Positions 1 through 8,367 of a stretch of DNA of 64,000 nucleotides are shown piece by piece (within the stretch, counting starts at the first letter, position 1; each line of letters starts with the position of its first letter). Made by a program: the position numbers and the translations under genes. Source of the stretch: Pedobacter frigoris (GTDB lineage: Bacteria; Bacteroidota; Bacteroidia; Sphingobacteriales; Sphingobacteriaceae); NCBI RefSeq assembly GCF_005116445.1, contig NZ_SWBQ01000001.1:310001-374000 (forward strand), written 5' to 3'. The notes under the pieces were generated by a model. It had not been told where the DNA came from. It did not search any database and saw only the letters and a list, made by a program, of their open reading frames with translations.

Positions 1-2
1 TT

Positions 3-389
3 ACCGGGGCAATCTGGGCGAGGTTTACATGGGGACAGGCCTGGAGTTTTGACGTTAAACAGAACTTTGCCGCGATCGCACTTTTGCTGTATTTTGCCTA
101 TCTGGTGCTGCGTAATGCCATTGATGAAGAGCAGAAGCGGGCAAAAATTTCAGCTATATATAACATATTCGCATTCCCGATAATGGTGGTTTTACTATTC
201 GTATTGCCGCGTCTTGCTGATTCTTTACACCCTGGAAATGGTGGTAATCCCGGTTTCAATGCTTATGATCTTGACAGCAGGATGCGGATGGTATTTTATC
301 CTGCATGTCTTGGGTGGATATTGATCGGCTGCTGGATTTACAACGTACGTTTCAGAGTTCGCAAATTAGAAAAAAACAATACAATATAG
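3..389 (+). CDS. ccmC: Cytochrome c assembly protein CcmC/CcsA family, 5' part outside the window
   Basis: The frame is open from the window edge, so the start lies upstream; the last 128 residues are visible. They contain WGQAWSFD, which matches the end of the tryptophan-rich WWD haem-handling motif of the CcmC/CcmF/CcsA family, followed by three hydrophobic membrane segments and a basic tail (RFRVRKLEK). CcmC works in the inner membrane, loading haem onto CcmE. The next gene starts 2 bases after the stop and looks like ccmD, and ccmE and ccmF follow further on, which supports CcmC rather than another WWD protein. Confidence 0.85.
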   Translation, partial: TGAIWARFTWGQAWSFDVKQNFAAIALLLYFAYLVLRNAIDEEQKRAKISAIYNIFAFPIMVVLLFVLPRLADSLHPGNGGNPGFNAYDLDSRMRMVFYPACLGWILIGCWIYNVRFRVRKLEKNNTI

Positions 390-391
390 CT

Positions 392-610
392 ATGAAGAAA
401 ATTTTAGTTACCTTTTTAATGTTAATGATCGCAGTGCAATTGTTTGCTCAAGATCAGGGTTCGACAATTTCTGACAGCTTATATGCATCAGGTAAAATAT
501 ATGTGGTGGTAGCCTGTATTGTGTTAATTTTACTAGGCTTACTTTTCTTTCTATTCTCTATAGAAAAAAGATTAAAAAAGTTAGAAAAAAATTCCCCGGA
601 CAAAAACTAA
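392..610 (+). CDS. ccmD: CcmD-like small membrane protein
   Basis: 72 residues. I chose the ATG at 392, two bases after the ccmC stop, because it gives a signal-like N terminus (MKKILVTFLMLMIAVQLFAQ); a longer reading from 305 would overlap ccmC. After the signal there is a short exported linker, the segment GKIYVVVACIVLILLGLLFF as one membrane helix, and a charged tail (EKRLKKLEK). This layout is typical of CcmD-family proteins of Bacteroidota, which stabilise the CcmC-CcmE haem complex. Position directly after ccmC is the main support; the sequence itself is too short and simple to be decisive. Confidence 0.7.
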   Translation: MKKILVTFLMLMIAVQLFAQDQGSTISDSLYASGKIYVVVACIVLILLGLLFFLFSIEKRLKKLEKNSPDKN

Positions 611-682
611 TTTTAAATCGTTTAATCCCTGTTTTTATGCCTTTTCACGGGTAGTGTGTCACTTACACTAAGTGATTCTGCA

Positions 683-715
683 TTTGCATTAATCGGTTTT
701 TTTACTGCAATTTTG
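683..715 (+). promoter_or_regulatory. Candidate promoter of the glutamate dehydrogenase gene
   Basis: TTTG at 683-686 and CAATTTTG at 708-715 resemble the Bacteroidota -33 (TTTG) and -7 (TAnnTTTG) boxes with 21 bases between them; the -7 box has one mismatch. The dehydrogenase ATG follows 48 bases downstream. Confidence 0.4.
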
Positions 716-762
716 CACCCATAACGAATAAGAACTTATTTCAAATTCATAAAAAACAAATA

Positions 763-2184
763 ATGGCTAATACAGCAAATGAGACAAAATTTTTTGCAGA
801 CGTATGCAGTAATTTTGACAGTGCCGCAAAATTTACCTCCCATCCAGAAGGTTTATTAAATCAGATTAAAGCTTGTAACAGTGTTTACCGTTTTCAATTT
901 CCTATCCGTAGGGGAAATGGTTTTGAAGTTATCGACGCCTGGCGTGTAGAACACTCACACCACATGAGCCCAACTAAAGGTGGTATCCGTTACAGTGAGA
1001 TGGTAAACGAGGATGAGGTGATGGCATTGGCGGCTTTGATGACGTACAAATGTGCAATTGTTAACGTACCTTTCGGTGGTGCAAAAGGTGGTATTTGCAT
1101 TAATCCAAAAAATTATTCTGTAGCTGAACTGGAGACGATTACGCGTCGTTATACTACAGAGTTAATCAAAAAGAACTTTATTGGTCCTGGTATCGACGTT
1201 CCTGCTCCTGATTATGGGTCTGGTGAGCGTGAGATGAGCTGGATTGCAGATACTTATATGACCATGAATCCAGGTCAGCTTGATGCATTAGGCTGTGTAA
1301 CAGGTAAACCTATTGCGCTTCATGGTATTCGTGGACGTAAAGAAGCTACCGGACGTGGTGTCGCCTATGCTACAAGAGAATGTGTAAGTGTTGCTGAAGA
1401 TATGGCAAAGCTTGGCCTTTCTGCTGGTCTTGGCGATAAGCGCGTGATTGTACAGGGCTTGGGTAATGTGGGTTACCACTCTGCTAAATTCCTTGCAGAA
1501 TTCGGTGCAACGATTGTAGGCCTTTGTGAATTTGAAGGCGCGATCTATAATGCAAACGGTTTGAATATTGATGAAGTTTTTGCTCATCGCAAGAATACAG
1601 GATCTATTTTAGGATTCCCTGGTGCTACGGACTTTAAAAACTCAATGGAAGGTTTGGAGCAACCATGTGATATATTGGTTCCTGCAGCTTTGGAAAATCA
1701 GATTACAGCAGAAAATATCAGAAACATTAAAGCTAAGATCATTGCCGAAGGTGCCAATGGACCTTGTACTCCGGAAGCTGAAGAGATTTTCACAGAAATG
1801 GGCGGTATGATCATCCCTGATATGTATTGCAATGCAGGTGGTGTGACTGTATCTTATTTTGAATGGTTGAAAAACCTCTCTCACGTAGCATTTGGACGTA
1901 TGGAAAACCGTTATGCTGAGAACTCTAATGCTAACCTGATCAATACCCTGGAAAACCTGACAGGTAAAAAGATTCCTGCTGAAAATCGTTTGATGATTGT
2001 AAAAGGAGCTTCTGAGATGGAATTGGTTAATTCAGGATTGGAAGACACTATGATTCATTCTTACCATGAAATAAGAGAAAATCTAGTTAACAGACCCGGT
2101 ATTCAAACATTAAGAACCGCTGCTTTTGTTGGTTCAATTGATAAAATTGCGATTTCTTATATGAACCTTGGTATCTGGCCGTAG
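763..2184 (+). CDS. gdhA: Glu/Leu/Phe/Val family dehydrogenase, probably glutamate dehydrogenase
   Basis: 473 residues. The N-terminal dimerisation/substrate domain carries KGGIRYSE (72-79) and PFGGAKGGI (103-111) with the catalytic lysine. The C-terminal Rossmann domain carries GLGNVG near residue 235. NAEGANGP-type and [13 protein letters not shown] motifs near the C terminus close the active site. The enzyme interconverts glutamate and 2-oxoglutarate plus ammonia in the cytoplasm. An acidic residue after the second Rossmann strand (CEFEGAIYN) would suggest NAD use, but this is inference. It has its own candidate promoter and a strong terminator, so it is probably monocistronic although it lies inside the ccm cluster. 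Confidence 0.92.
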   Translation: MANTANETKFFADVCSNFDSAAKFTSHPEGLLNQIKACNSVYRFQFPIRRGNGFEVIDAWRVEHSHHMSPTKGGIRYSEMVNEDEVMALAALMTYKCAIVNVPFGGAKGGICINPKNYSVAELETITRRYTTELIKKNFIGPGIDVPAPDYGSGEREMSWIADTYMTMNPGQLDALGCVTGKPIALHGIRGRKEATGRGVAYATRECVSVAEDMAKLGLSAGLGDKRVIVQGLGNVGYHSAKFLAEFGATIVGLCEFEGAIYNANGLNIDEVFAHRKNTGSILGFPGATDFKNSMEGLEQPCDILVPAALENQITAENIRNIKAKIIAEGANGPCTPEAEEIFTEMGGMIIPDMYCNAGGVTVSYFEWLKNLSHVAFGRMENRYAENSNANLINTLENLTGKKIPAENRLMIVKGASEMELVNSGLEDTMIHSYHEIRENLVNRPGIQTLRTAAFVGSIDKIAISYMNLGIWP

Positions 2185-2210
2185 GTTATCTAATCATCTT
2201 ATATGAAGAA

Positions 2211-2243
2211 GGCGTCTGGCAAAAACCAGGCGCTTTTCTTTTG
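2211..2243 (+). terminator. Rho-independent terminator after gdhA
   Basis: GCGTCTGG (2212-2219) pairs with CCAGGCGC (2226-2233), 8 bp with one G-U pair and a loop of six, followed by TTTTCTTTTG. Confidence 0.85.
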
Positions 2244-2348
2244 TCAGTCAAATGCTTTCAAACTTTTAGATGAAATCGTTTGATGGTCAATAAACTGTCA
2301 TCATACCGAATTGACGGGTTTCAAGGGCGTATAGGTACTTATATTTTT

Positions 2349-2356
2349 TATCTTTG
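2349..2356 (+). promoter_or_regulatory. -7 box ahead of ccmE
   Basis: TATCTTTG is an exact match to TAnnTTTG, 29 bases before the ccmE ATG. I see no good -33 box at the usual 17-23 base spacing, so this rests on the -7 box alone. Confidence 0.4.
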
Positions 2357-2385
2357 TACCATTCTTTTTAATATTTAGTAGCATT

Positions 2386-2796
2386 ATGAGAAAAAGTGCA
2401 ATTATTGGTTTAATTACAATAGCGTTATGTGTAGGTTTCTTAGTTAGTTTAAGTGCAGATACAAACACCTATTCTACATTTACTGAAGCTGCTAAGGATC
2501 CCAGGGAATTTCATGTAATGGGATATTGGGAAAAAGAAAAAGGTATGTATTATGATGCTCAAAAGGATGCCAATCACTTTGCTTTTTACATGAAAGATCA
2601 AAATGGAATGGTAAATAAGGTGGTATACAACGGAACAAAACCACAGGATTTTGAGCGTTCCGAAAAACTGGTATTGATAGGTGAAATGAAAAGCGGCACT
2701 TTTTACGCCTCTAAAATATTGATGAAATGTCCATCTAAATATAATAATGACCTTGTTGAGGTTAAGCAGGACGGCACAGTGAAAAAATACAACTAA
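2386..2796 (+). CDS. ccmE: Haem chaperone CcmE, CxxxY type
   Basis: 136 residues. One N-terminal membrane anchor (about 5-23) is followed by an OB-fold-like exported domain (FHVMGYW, YNGTKPQDF, LVLIGEMKSGTFYASKIL). The haem-attachment site of the family is normally HxxxY. Here the equivalent position reads KCPSKYN, giving C115-x3-Y119. CxxxY forms of CcmE are known from some archaea and sulphate reducers. CcmE receives haem from CcmC and passes it to CcmF for attachment to apocytochromes. ccmF follows 5 bases downstream, so the two are cotranscribed. Confidence 0.88.
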   Translation: MRKSAIIGLITIALCVGFLVSLSADTNTYSTFTEAAKDPREFHVMGYWEKEKGMYYDAQKDANHFAFYMKDQNGMVNKVVYNGTKPQDFERSEKLVLIGEMKSGTFYASKILMKCPSKYNNDLVEVKQDGTVKKYN

Positions 2797-2801
2797 TCTT
2801 A

Positions 2802-5273
2802 ATGGATATACAATTTATTGGAGAGAACCTCCTTCCGGGTAAAATCGGCCAATTCTTTATTGTTTTAGCGTTTGGAGCATCTTTATTATCAACCATCTCT
2901 TATTTTTCTGCCACGCGCAATAAGGATCTTTCAGACCAATCCTGGACAAGACTTGGACGCATAGGCTTTCTTCTAAATTGCGCCAGTATCATAGGAATAG
3001 GTGCCACGTTGTTCTTTCTGATCCTGAACCATTATAATGAATATTATTATGTTTGGTCCCATTCATCAAAAGCACTTCCAGTATATTATATTGTTTCTGC
3101 TTTCTGGGAAGGTCAGGAGGGAAGTTTTTGGTTGTGGGCTTTCTGGCAATCTGTACTTGGGACTATACTGATATGGAAAGCAAAGTCATGGGAAAATGGA
3201 GTAATGACCACTGTAGCCCTTTCTCAGACCTTTCTAACTTCCATGCTCTTGGGCGTGCAGATATTCGGTGAGCGTATAGGAAGTTCACCTTTTATTTTGC
3301 TTAGGGACGCCATGAACCTTAAGGAGATGGTACCTATATTTGCTGATCCTGAGAATTTTAAAAATTACCTTAAGTTTATTACCGACGGTCGCGGATTAAA
3401 TCCATTGCTTCAGAACTATTGGATGGTGATACATCCACCAACACTATTCCTTGGATTTGCCAGTATGGTGGTGCCTTTCGCTTACGGAATAGCGGGATTG
3501 TGGCAGAAAAAATATAAAGAATGGGTAAAACCTGCTATGCCATGGGCATTATTTGCTGTAATGATTTTAGGAACGGGTATTATCATGGGCTCTTTCTGGG
3601 CATATGAGGCACTCAATTTCGGTGGTTTCTGGGCTTGGGATCCGGTAGAAAATGCATCTATCATTCCATGGCTAACTTTAATTGCAGGTGTACACGTGAT
3701 GATTGCTTTTAAAAACACCGGACATGCATTTTTTACAGCCATTATGCTGGTTTTCCTGAGTTTTGTATTGGTGTTGTATGCATCGTTTTTAACCAGAAGC
3801 GGTATCCTGGGAGAAACGTCGGTACACTCATTTACAGATTTGGGGATGTTTGGTCATCTGATCTTATATAATGTGGTATTCCTTGCGCTTCCGGTTGTTT
3901 TATTGATTGTAAGATGGAAAGAACTTCCAATTACGAATAAAGACGAAGAGACTTACTCAAGGGAATTCTGGATGTTTATAGGCGCGCTTGTGGTTACTGT
4001 AGCTTGTATACAGGTTATATTTTCGACGTCAGTGCCTGTATTTAATGCAGCGTTCGGGACTAACTTTGCGCCACCAATTGATGCTGTTAAATATTATAAT
4101 CAGTGGCAGGCACCATTTGCCATTCTGGTAACTATCATTTCAGGATTTTCACAGTTCATGAAATACAAAAGGACTGATATCCGTAAATTTTATAGCAGCC
4201 TGATCGCTTCTGTGATATTCGCTGCTGTAATCACAGCAGGCTTTGTTTACATCACGGGGATATATGGTAACCTGATGTATATATTACTGACATTTAGTTG
4301 TTTGTTTGCGATCCTGTCTAACGCAAAGGTTTTGGCTCAGGCATTTACTGGTAAGCGCAAGCTGATAGGTGCTGCGGTAGCACATATAGGTTTTGCTTTA
4401 CTTTTGCTGGGCGCTCTGGTGGCGGCAGCGACCAATAAGCCTATTTCTTTAAATGCATCCAAGTTTATCCCTGTAGAGGGTTTTGAGAAGACAGAAAAGC
4501 CCGGTGAAAATATCGTTCTTTATAGAAATGAGCCTAAGAAAATGGGCCGCTACATGGTAACTTACATTAGTGATACTACCATAGCTCCGAATACTTTCTT
4601 TAAATTGAATTTTAAAGTCCTGGATGAAAAAACAGGAAAAGTAAAGGAGGACTTTGAATTGAATCCTCACGTTCAGGCTAATGAAGCCATGGGGCTTATC
4701 GCTTCTCCTGATACAAAACACTACCTGACTTATGATATCTATACCCACATTACCAGCGCACCTGTAAAGGAAGATGATCATGATCACACTGACCATGAAG
4801 GACATACTGAAGAGGAAAATTACAAGGCTCCGCGTATTGTGAATGTAGCGGTAGGAGATACCCTACACACCAGTAGTGGCGTACTTACCATTAAGGCATT
4901 GAACAATAAACCGGTGGCTAAAAATCTGATGCTTGCTCCAGGTGATCTGGCAGTAGGATTACCATTGGAAATAAACGTAAGTGGAAAAATTTATAAAGCC
5001 GAACCTATATTTCTGATTAAAGGTAATAATGTCTTTGATTTTGCGCGTAATATAGATGAACTTGGCTTAAGGCTGAGGTTTACCAAAGTACTGCCGGATC
5101 AGGGAAAAGTTGAATTGCAGGTTTATGAAAAACCACAGCAGGCTAAAGATTGGGTTGTTTTTAAATCAATCGAGTTTCCTTATATTAATCTGTATTGGAT
5201 CGGAACTATTGTAATGGTGATTGGGTTTGTAATCTCTATTTTTAGAAGACAGAAAGAGGTGAAGGCTGTTTAA
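2802..5273 (+). CDS. ccmF: Cytochrome c maturation protein CcmF/CcsA
   Basis: 823 residues, longer than the roughly 650 of the enterobacterial protein. It is a polytopic inner-membrane protein with about fifteen hydrophobic segments. The WWD haem motif is clear as GGFWAWDPVENAS near residue 275, preceded by MVIHPPTLFLGF with a conserved histidine. A long exported loop near the C terminus (about 540-790) contains an acidic, histidine-rich stretch (DDHDHTDHEGHTEE) that could bind metal. CcmF ligates haem to CxxCH cysteines of apocytochrome c. Its stop codon shares one base with the next start (TAATG), so it is translationally coupled to the following oxidoreductase-like gene. No ccmG or ccmH is visible nearby. 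Confidence 0.9.
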   Translation: MDIQFIGENLLPGKIGQFFIVLAFGASLLSTISYFSATRNKDLSDQSWTRLGRIGFLLNCASIIGIGATLFFLILNHYNEYYYVWSHSSKALPVYYIVSAFWEGQEGSFWLWAFWQSVLGTILIWKAKSWENGVMTTVALSQTFLTSMLLGVQIFGERIGSSPFILLRDAMNLKEMVPIFADPENFKNYLKFITDGRGLNPLLQNYWMVIHPPTLFLGFASMVVPFAYGIAGLWQKKYKEWVKPAMPWALFAVMILGTGIIMGSFWAYEALNFGGFWAWDPVENASIIPWLTLIAGVHVMIAFKNTGHAFFTAIMLVFLSFVLVLYASFLTRSGILGETSVHSFTDLGMFGHLILYNVVFLALPVVLLIVRWKELPITNKDEETYSREFWMFIGALVVTVACIQVIFSTSVPVFNAAFGTNFAPPIDAVKYYNQWQAPFAILVTIISGFSQFMKYKRTDIRKFYSSLIASVIFAAVITAGFVYITGIYGNLMYILLTFSCLFAILSNAKVLAQAFTGKRKLIGAAVAHIGFALLLLGALVAAATNKPISLNASKFIPVEGFEKTEKPGENIVLYRNEPKKMGRYMVTYISDTTIAPNTFFKLNFKVLDEKTGKVKEDFELNPHVQANEAMGLIASPDTKHYLTYDIYTHITSAPVKEDDHDHTDHEGHTEEENYKAPRIVNVAVGDTLHTSSGVLTIKALNNKPVAKNLMLAPGDLAVGLPLEINVSGKIYKAEPIFLIKGNNVFDFARNIDELGLRLRFTKVLPDQGKVELQVYEKPQQAKDWVVFKSIEFPYINLYWIGTIVMVIGFVISIFRRQKEVKAV

Positions 5274-6034
5274 TGGATGTAGTTTGTATTGGTTCCGGTA
5301 ATGTGGCAACACATATGGCTCGTGCCTTTAAGAAGTCAGGAGCCAATCTGATCCAGATCTGGAGTAGAAGTCTGGATAATGCTGTTGTCCTTGCCAATGA
5401 ACTAGAGGCTGAACCAGTATCAGCATTTAAAGAAATTAACAGGTCTGCGGACCTTTATGTTATCGCAGTTAAGGATGACGCTATTGCCGGTGTAGCCGAG
5501 GCACTTAAAGGCATAGAGGGCTTGGTTGTCCACACTTCAGGGGCCACAGATATCAGCATACTATCTTCATTTAAAAAATTTGGAGTACTGTATCCGTTAC
5601 AGACGTTCTCTAAGAACAAACAGATAGACTTTGCAAACGTTCCGTTGTGCATCGAATCTTTAGATAAATCGATTTTAGAAAAATTGAGATCCGTAGCTTC
5701 AGGTTTAACGCCTATGGTTTATGAAGTGGATAGTGAGAAAAGGAGAATATTGCACCTTGCGGCAGTTTTTGCATGTAACTTCGTCAATCATATGTATATG
5801 CTGAGTGATGAGCTTGTTAAGCGTCATGGTTTGGAATTTGAAATGCTCAAACCGTTGATTATGGAAACGGCTGTTAAAGTACAAACTGAATCACCAATAA
5901 CTGTACAAACAGGTCCGGCTGTAAGAAACGACGAAAAAACCCTCACGAGACATCTGGAATTACTAGATCAAATGCCTGACTTGGCACAAATATACCAAAC
6001 TTTAAGTAAAAGCATTAAAAAAACACATTCATAG
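5273..6034 (+). CDS. Rossmann-fold and DUF2520 domain protein
   Basis: 253 residues. The N terminus has a dinucleotide-binding Rossmann motif (GSGNVATHMARAFKKSG, 7-23) followed by a ProC/F420-oxidoreductase-like half (LYVIAVKDDAI, VVHTSGATDI). The C-terminal half from about 130 matches DUF2520, a helical domain seen only with this N-terminal half. The biochemical reaction is not known. The start overlaps the ccmF stop by one base, suggesting coupled translation, though this gene type is also found away from ccm genes. Confidence 0.8.
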   Translation: MDVVCIGSGNVATHMARAFKKSGANLIQIWSRSLDNAVVLANELEAEPVSAFKEINRSADLYVIAVKDDAIAGVAEALKGIEGLVVHTSGATDISILSSFKKFGVLYPLQTFSKNKQIDFANVPLCIESLDKSILEKLRSVASGLTPMVYEVDSEKRRILHLAAVFACNFVNHMYMLSDELVKRHGLEFEMLKPLIMETAVKVQTESPITVQTGPAVRNDEKTLTRHLELLDQMPDLAQIYQTLSKSIKKTHS

Positions 6035-6056
6035 TATAATTGCCATTTTTGGTGCT

Positions 6057-6064
6057 TATTTTTG
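6057..6064 (+). promoter_or_regulatory. -7 box ahead of the ferredoxin gene
   Basis: TATTTTTG matches TAnnTTTG. Transcription would start near 6071, just before the ATG at 6074. This argues against the in-frame TTG at 6062 as the start. Confidence 0.35.
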
Positions 6065-6073
6065 AACACAATT

Positions 6074-6406
6074 ATGAGTATTTTTAAATTAAAGATAAAT
6101 TTTGAAGAGCAGGGAAAAGAATCGATAGAACTGCCTATTGTAGGTGGAGAGTCCGTTTTGGATGCCTGTATGGATCATGGGATAGAATTACAGCACAATT
6201 GTGGTGGTGTTTGTGGTTGCAGTACCTGTCATGTATATGTACTTAAGGGAATGGATAACATTCAGGAGATATCTGATAAAGAAGAAGATTTTATTGACAG
6301 AGCCGTTCGTCCAAGGATCACATCAAGGTTGGGTTGTCAATGCGTGGTTATAGACGGCGATATCGAAGTAACAATACCTGATCAATCAGAATTTTTAGGT
6401 CACTAA
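6074..6406 (+). CDS. fdx: [2Fe-2S] ferredoxin, adrenodoxin/Isc type
   Basis: 110 residues from the ATG at 6074. The cluster ligands are C43-x5-C49-x2-C52 (CGGVCGCSTC) and C88, the spacing of vertebrate-type/Isc ferredoxins; there is an extra C47 and C90. The C terminus ends in a short acidic-polar tail. It is a soluble one-electron carrier, used in Isc-type iron-sulphur cluster assembly in other bacteria. The next gene, 19 bases on, is an IscX homologue, the same order as at the end of the enterobacterial isc operon, which supports an Isc role. Confidence 0.9.
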   Translation: MSIFKLKINFEEQGKESIELPIVGGESVLDACMDHGIELQHNCGGVCGCSTCHVYVLKGMDNIQEISDKEEDFIDRAVRPRITSRLGCQCVVIDGDIEVTIPDQSEFLGH

Positions 6407-6425
6407 TTAACAAATTAAGAAGATA

Positions 6426-6671
6426 ATGATACAAGATAAATTTGCGCTGCCAATATACTGGAATGACCATGAAGATATTGCTCAGGAGTTATATGAGAAA
6501 TTCGGTGATGAGTTTAACGAAGCTAAGATATACCGCATCAGGTTTACCGAATTATTAGAATGGGTATTGGAATTGCCTAATTTCAAGGGAACCAGAGAAG
6601 AAAGTAATGAAGGTCATCTTGAGCAAATCCAGTCTGCCTGGGTTTACGAATGGAGAGATAACCAAGATTAA
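6426..6671 (+). CDS. iscX: IscX-like iron-sulphur assembly protein
   Basis: 81 residues. The pattern IYWNDHEDIAQELYEKF, then IRFTELLEWVLELPNFKG, then SNEGHLEQIQSAWVYEW follows the IscX (YfhJ) fold, with the characteristic W and acidic surface. IscX binds IscS and ferrous iron and modulates cluster assembly. It sits directly after fdx. The N terminus is about ten residues longer than in E. coli IscX. The genes for the rest of an Isc system (iscS, iscU, hscA) are not in this window, though hscB is at 43.8 kb. Confidence 0.82.
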   Translation: MIQDKFALPIYWNDHEDIAQELYEKFGDEFNEAKIYRIRFTELLEWVLELPNFKGTREESNEGHLEQIQSAWVYEWRDNQD

Positions 6672-6676
6672 TTGGC

Positions 6677-7204
6677 ATGTTTCTGCAGAAGCTAAAAGAG
6701 ATTACTACATTTATATTTGATGTCGATGGTGTATTGACCAATGGTGACATTATAGCATCAGATAGTGGCGAGTTTTTGCGAACATTTAATATTAAAGATG
6801 GGTATGCCCTGCAACTTGCTGTTAAAAGAGGATACCTTGTATGTGTGATTTCAGGCGGCAAGGGTATAACCATGCAAAAGCGTTTTGAAGGCCTGGGAAT
6901 ACAGGAGATATATCTGGGAGTAGGAGATAAGGTGGAGGTATTTAATAACCTTCTGGCGAAATATAGCCTTGGTGCAAAAGAGATCTTATATATGGGAGAT
7001 GATATCCCGGATTTAAAGGTAATGCAGCTTGTAGGCCTCCCAACCTGTCCCTCTGATGCCGTCCCTGAGATCAAGGCCTTATCTGAATACATTTCTCCTT
7101 ATACCGGTGGTAAAACAGCTGTAAGGGATATCATAGAAAAAGTGCTTAGGATACAATCTCAATGGTTTGATGAGCATCCATCTGCCGCCGATTCTGGCAA
7201 GTAA
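6677..7204 (+). CDS. kdsC: KdsC-like HAD phosphatase
   Basis: 175 residues. HAD motif I is FDVDGVLTNGD with nucleophile D15 and D17; motif II is VISGG; motif IV is MGDDIPDL. There is no cap domain, as in tetrameric KdsC, which removes the phosphate from 3-deoxy-D-manno-octulosonate 8-phosphate for lipopolysaccharide core synthesis. The ATG lies 5 bases after iscX, so it may be read from the same transcript. Substrate is inferred from the family; related phosphatases act on other sugar phosphates. Confidence 0.83.
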   Translation: MFLQKLKEITTFIFDVDGVLTNGDIIASDSGEFLRTFNIKDGYALQLAVKRGYLVCVISGGKGITMQKRFEGLGIQEIYLGVGDKVEVFNNLLAKYSLGAKEILYMGDDIPDLKVMQLVGLPTCPSDAVPEIKALSEYISPYTGGKTAVRDIIEKVLRIQSQWFDEHPSAADSGK

Positions 7205-7233
7205 TTCAGTTTCTTTATTGCAACAAGTATGTT

Positions 7234-7258
7234 ACCTTAGGTTGATTAAACCTCAGGT
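7234..7258 (+). terminator. Hairpin after the kdsC-like gene, possible weak terminator
   Basis: ACCTTAGGTT (7234-7243) pairs with AACCTCAGGT (7249-7258) with one mismatch and a five-base loop. The following GCTCTTTGTTC is only loosely T-rich. Confidence 0.35.
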
Positions 7259-7300
7259 GCTCTTTGTTCTCTAACCACTACAAAAACAGTAAACAGAATT

Positions 7301-7723
7301 ATGAAAAAATTATTGATTATTTGCGGATTGTTATTCAGTGTGGTAACATTTGCACAAGCACAAGATGGACAAGGTCAAAGACAAGGCCGTGGAATGGGAA
7401 CTCCTGAAGAGAGAGCTAAGAGACAAGTTGACAATCTAACTGAAAAGCTGAAGCTTACAGAAGATCAAAAGACTAAAGTTACTGCTATCTATGCTGAACA
7501 AGGTGCAAGTATGAAAAAATTACGCGGAGAAGCAAACGGAGACAGAGATGTAATGATGGCTTCTATGACTAAACTTAATGACGCAACTGATGTAAAAATC
7601 ACGACTTTGTTAACTGATGATCAGAAAAAAGCTTTCACTACCTTAAAAGAAGAAAGAAAAGAGCAGCAGAAAAAAAGAATGGAAGGCAGAGGCCAAGGTG
7701 GTCAGGGACAAGCGAAACAATAG
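7301..7723 (+). CDS. Spy/CpxP-like periplasmic protein (DUF4890-like)
   Basis: 140 residues. A signal peptide (MKKLLIICGLLFSVVTFAQA) is followed by a Gln/Gly/Arg-rich segment, an all-helical core with two LTEDQ/LTDDQ motifs (about 53 and 107) and a basic Gln-rich tail (RGQGGQGQAKQ). The LTxxQ pattern is the hallmark of the Spy/CpxP superfamily of periplasmic chaperone or stress-sensor proteins. No partner envelope-stress genes are next to it. It is flanked by a weak hairpin upstream and a strong terminator downstream, so probably a single-gene unit. Confidence 0.72.
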   Translation: MKKLLIICGLLFSVVTFAQAQDGQGQRQGRGMGTPEERAKRQVDNLTEKLKLTEDQKTKVTAIYAEQGASMKKLRGEANGDRDVMMASMTKLNDATDVKITTLLTDDQKKAFTTLKEERKEQQKKRMEGRGQGGQGQAKQ

Positions 7724-7740
7724 TCAACAAACCAGTTTAA

Positions 7741-7780
7741 ATAATAAAAGCGACTTATGGTCGCTTTTATTATTTTTGTA
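7741..7780 (+). terminator. Strong terminator after the Spy-like gene
   Basis: A 14-bp perfect stem (7741-7754 with 7760-7773, core AAAAGCGAC/GTCGCTTTT) with loop TTATG, followed by TTTTG. Confidence 0.9.
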
Positions 7781-7797
7781 CACTTTAAAGAATCTAT

Positions 7798-8367
7798 ATG
7801 TACAAGCAAAAACTACCGATCATACTGGCATCAAAATCACCCCGCAGACAAGAACTCATGACATTGATGGGGCTGAATTTTAAGGTAGTTTTAAAAGAGG
7901 TAGATGAAAGCTATCCGTCCGAGCTTCTTCCTACAGAAATCGCGGTTTATATCGCTGAAAAAAAAGCTGATGCCTTTATTGAAGACCGTAGTTCGAATAT
8001 TGTAATTACAGCAGATACAATTGTCTCTTATAATAATGAAATACTTGGTAAACCTGATGATGCAGTTCATGCTGCTGAAATGCTAAGTAAACTTTCAGGA
8101 ACAAATCATCAGGTCTATACTGGTGTCAGTATTGCCTATGGAGATCAGCTTAAGTCATTTTATGACATAACTGAAGTGTTCTTTAACGTGCTTACTAAAG
8201 AACAAATAGCTTATTACATTGAGAATTACAATCCATTGGACAAGGCCGGAGCTTATGGTATCCAGGATTGGATCGGCTTCATCGCAGTTGAGAAGATCAT
8301 CGGGTCTTATACTAATGTAATGGGATTACCAACAGAAAAGCTATACAAGGCCTTGTCTGAATTTTAA
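7798..8367 (+). CDS. maf: Maf-family nucleoside triphosphate pyrophosphatase
   Basis: 189 residues. The N terminus PIILASKSPRRQELM is the Maf nucleotide-binding signature, followed by VDES, the catalytic ITADTIV and LGKPDD segments, and HQVYTGVSI. The family hydrolyses non-canonical or canonical nucleoside triphosphates to monophosphates and has been linked to cell division control. Its last 27 bases overlap the tail of the convergent ppx-like gene, leaving no room for a terminator between them. Confidence 0.92.
   Translation: MYKQKLPIILASKSPRRQELMTLMGLNFKVVLKEVDESYPSELLPTEIAVYIAEKKADAFIEDRSSNIVITADTIVSYNNEILGKPDDAVHAAEMLSKLSGTNHQVYTGVSIAYGDQLKSFYDITEVFFNVLTKEQIAYYIENYNPLDKAGAYGIQDWIGFIAVEKIIGSYTNVMGLPTEKLYKALSEF

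Noticed and set aside
1288..1587. Minus-strand frame inside gdhA
   Set aside because: Shadow of a conserved coding frame.
6583..7092. 169-codon minus-strand frame across the kdsC-like gene
   Set aside because: Antisense to an intact HAD phosphatase with all motifs; no recognisable product.
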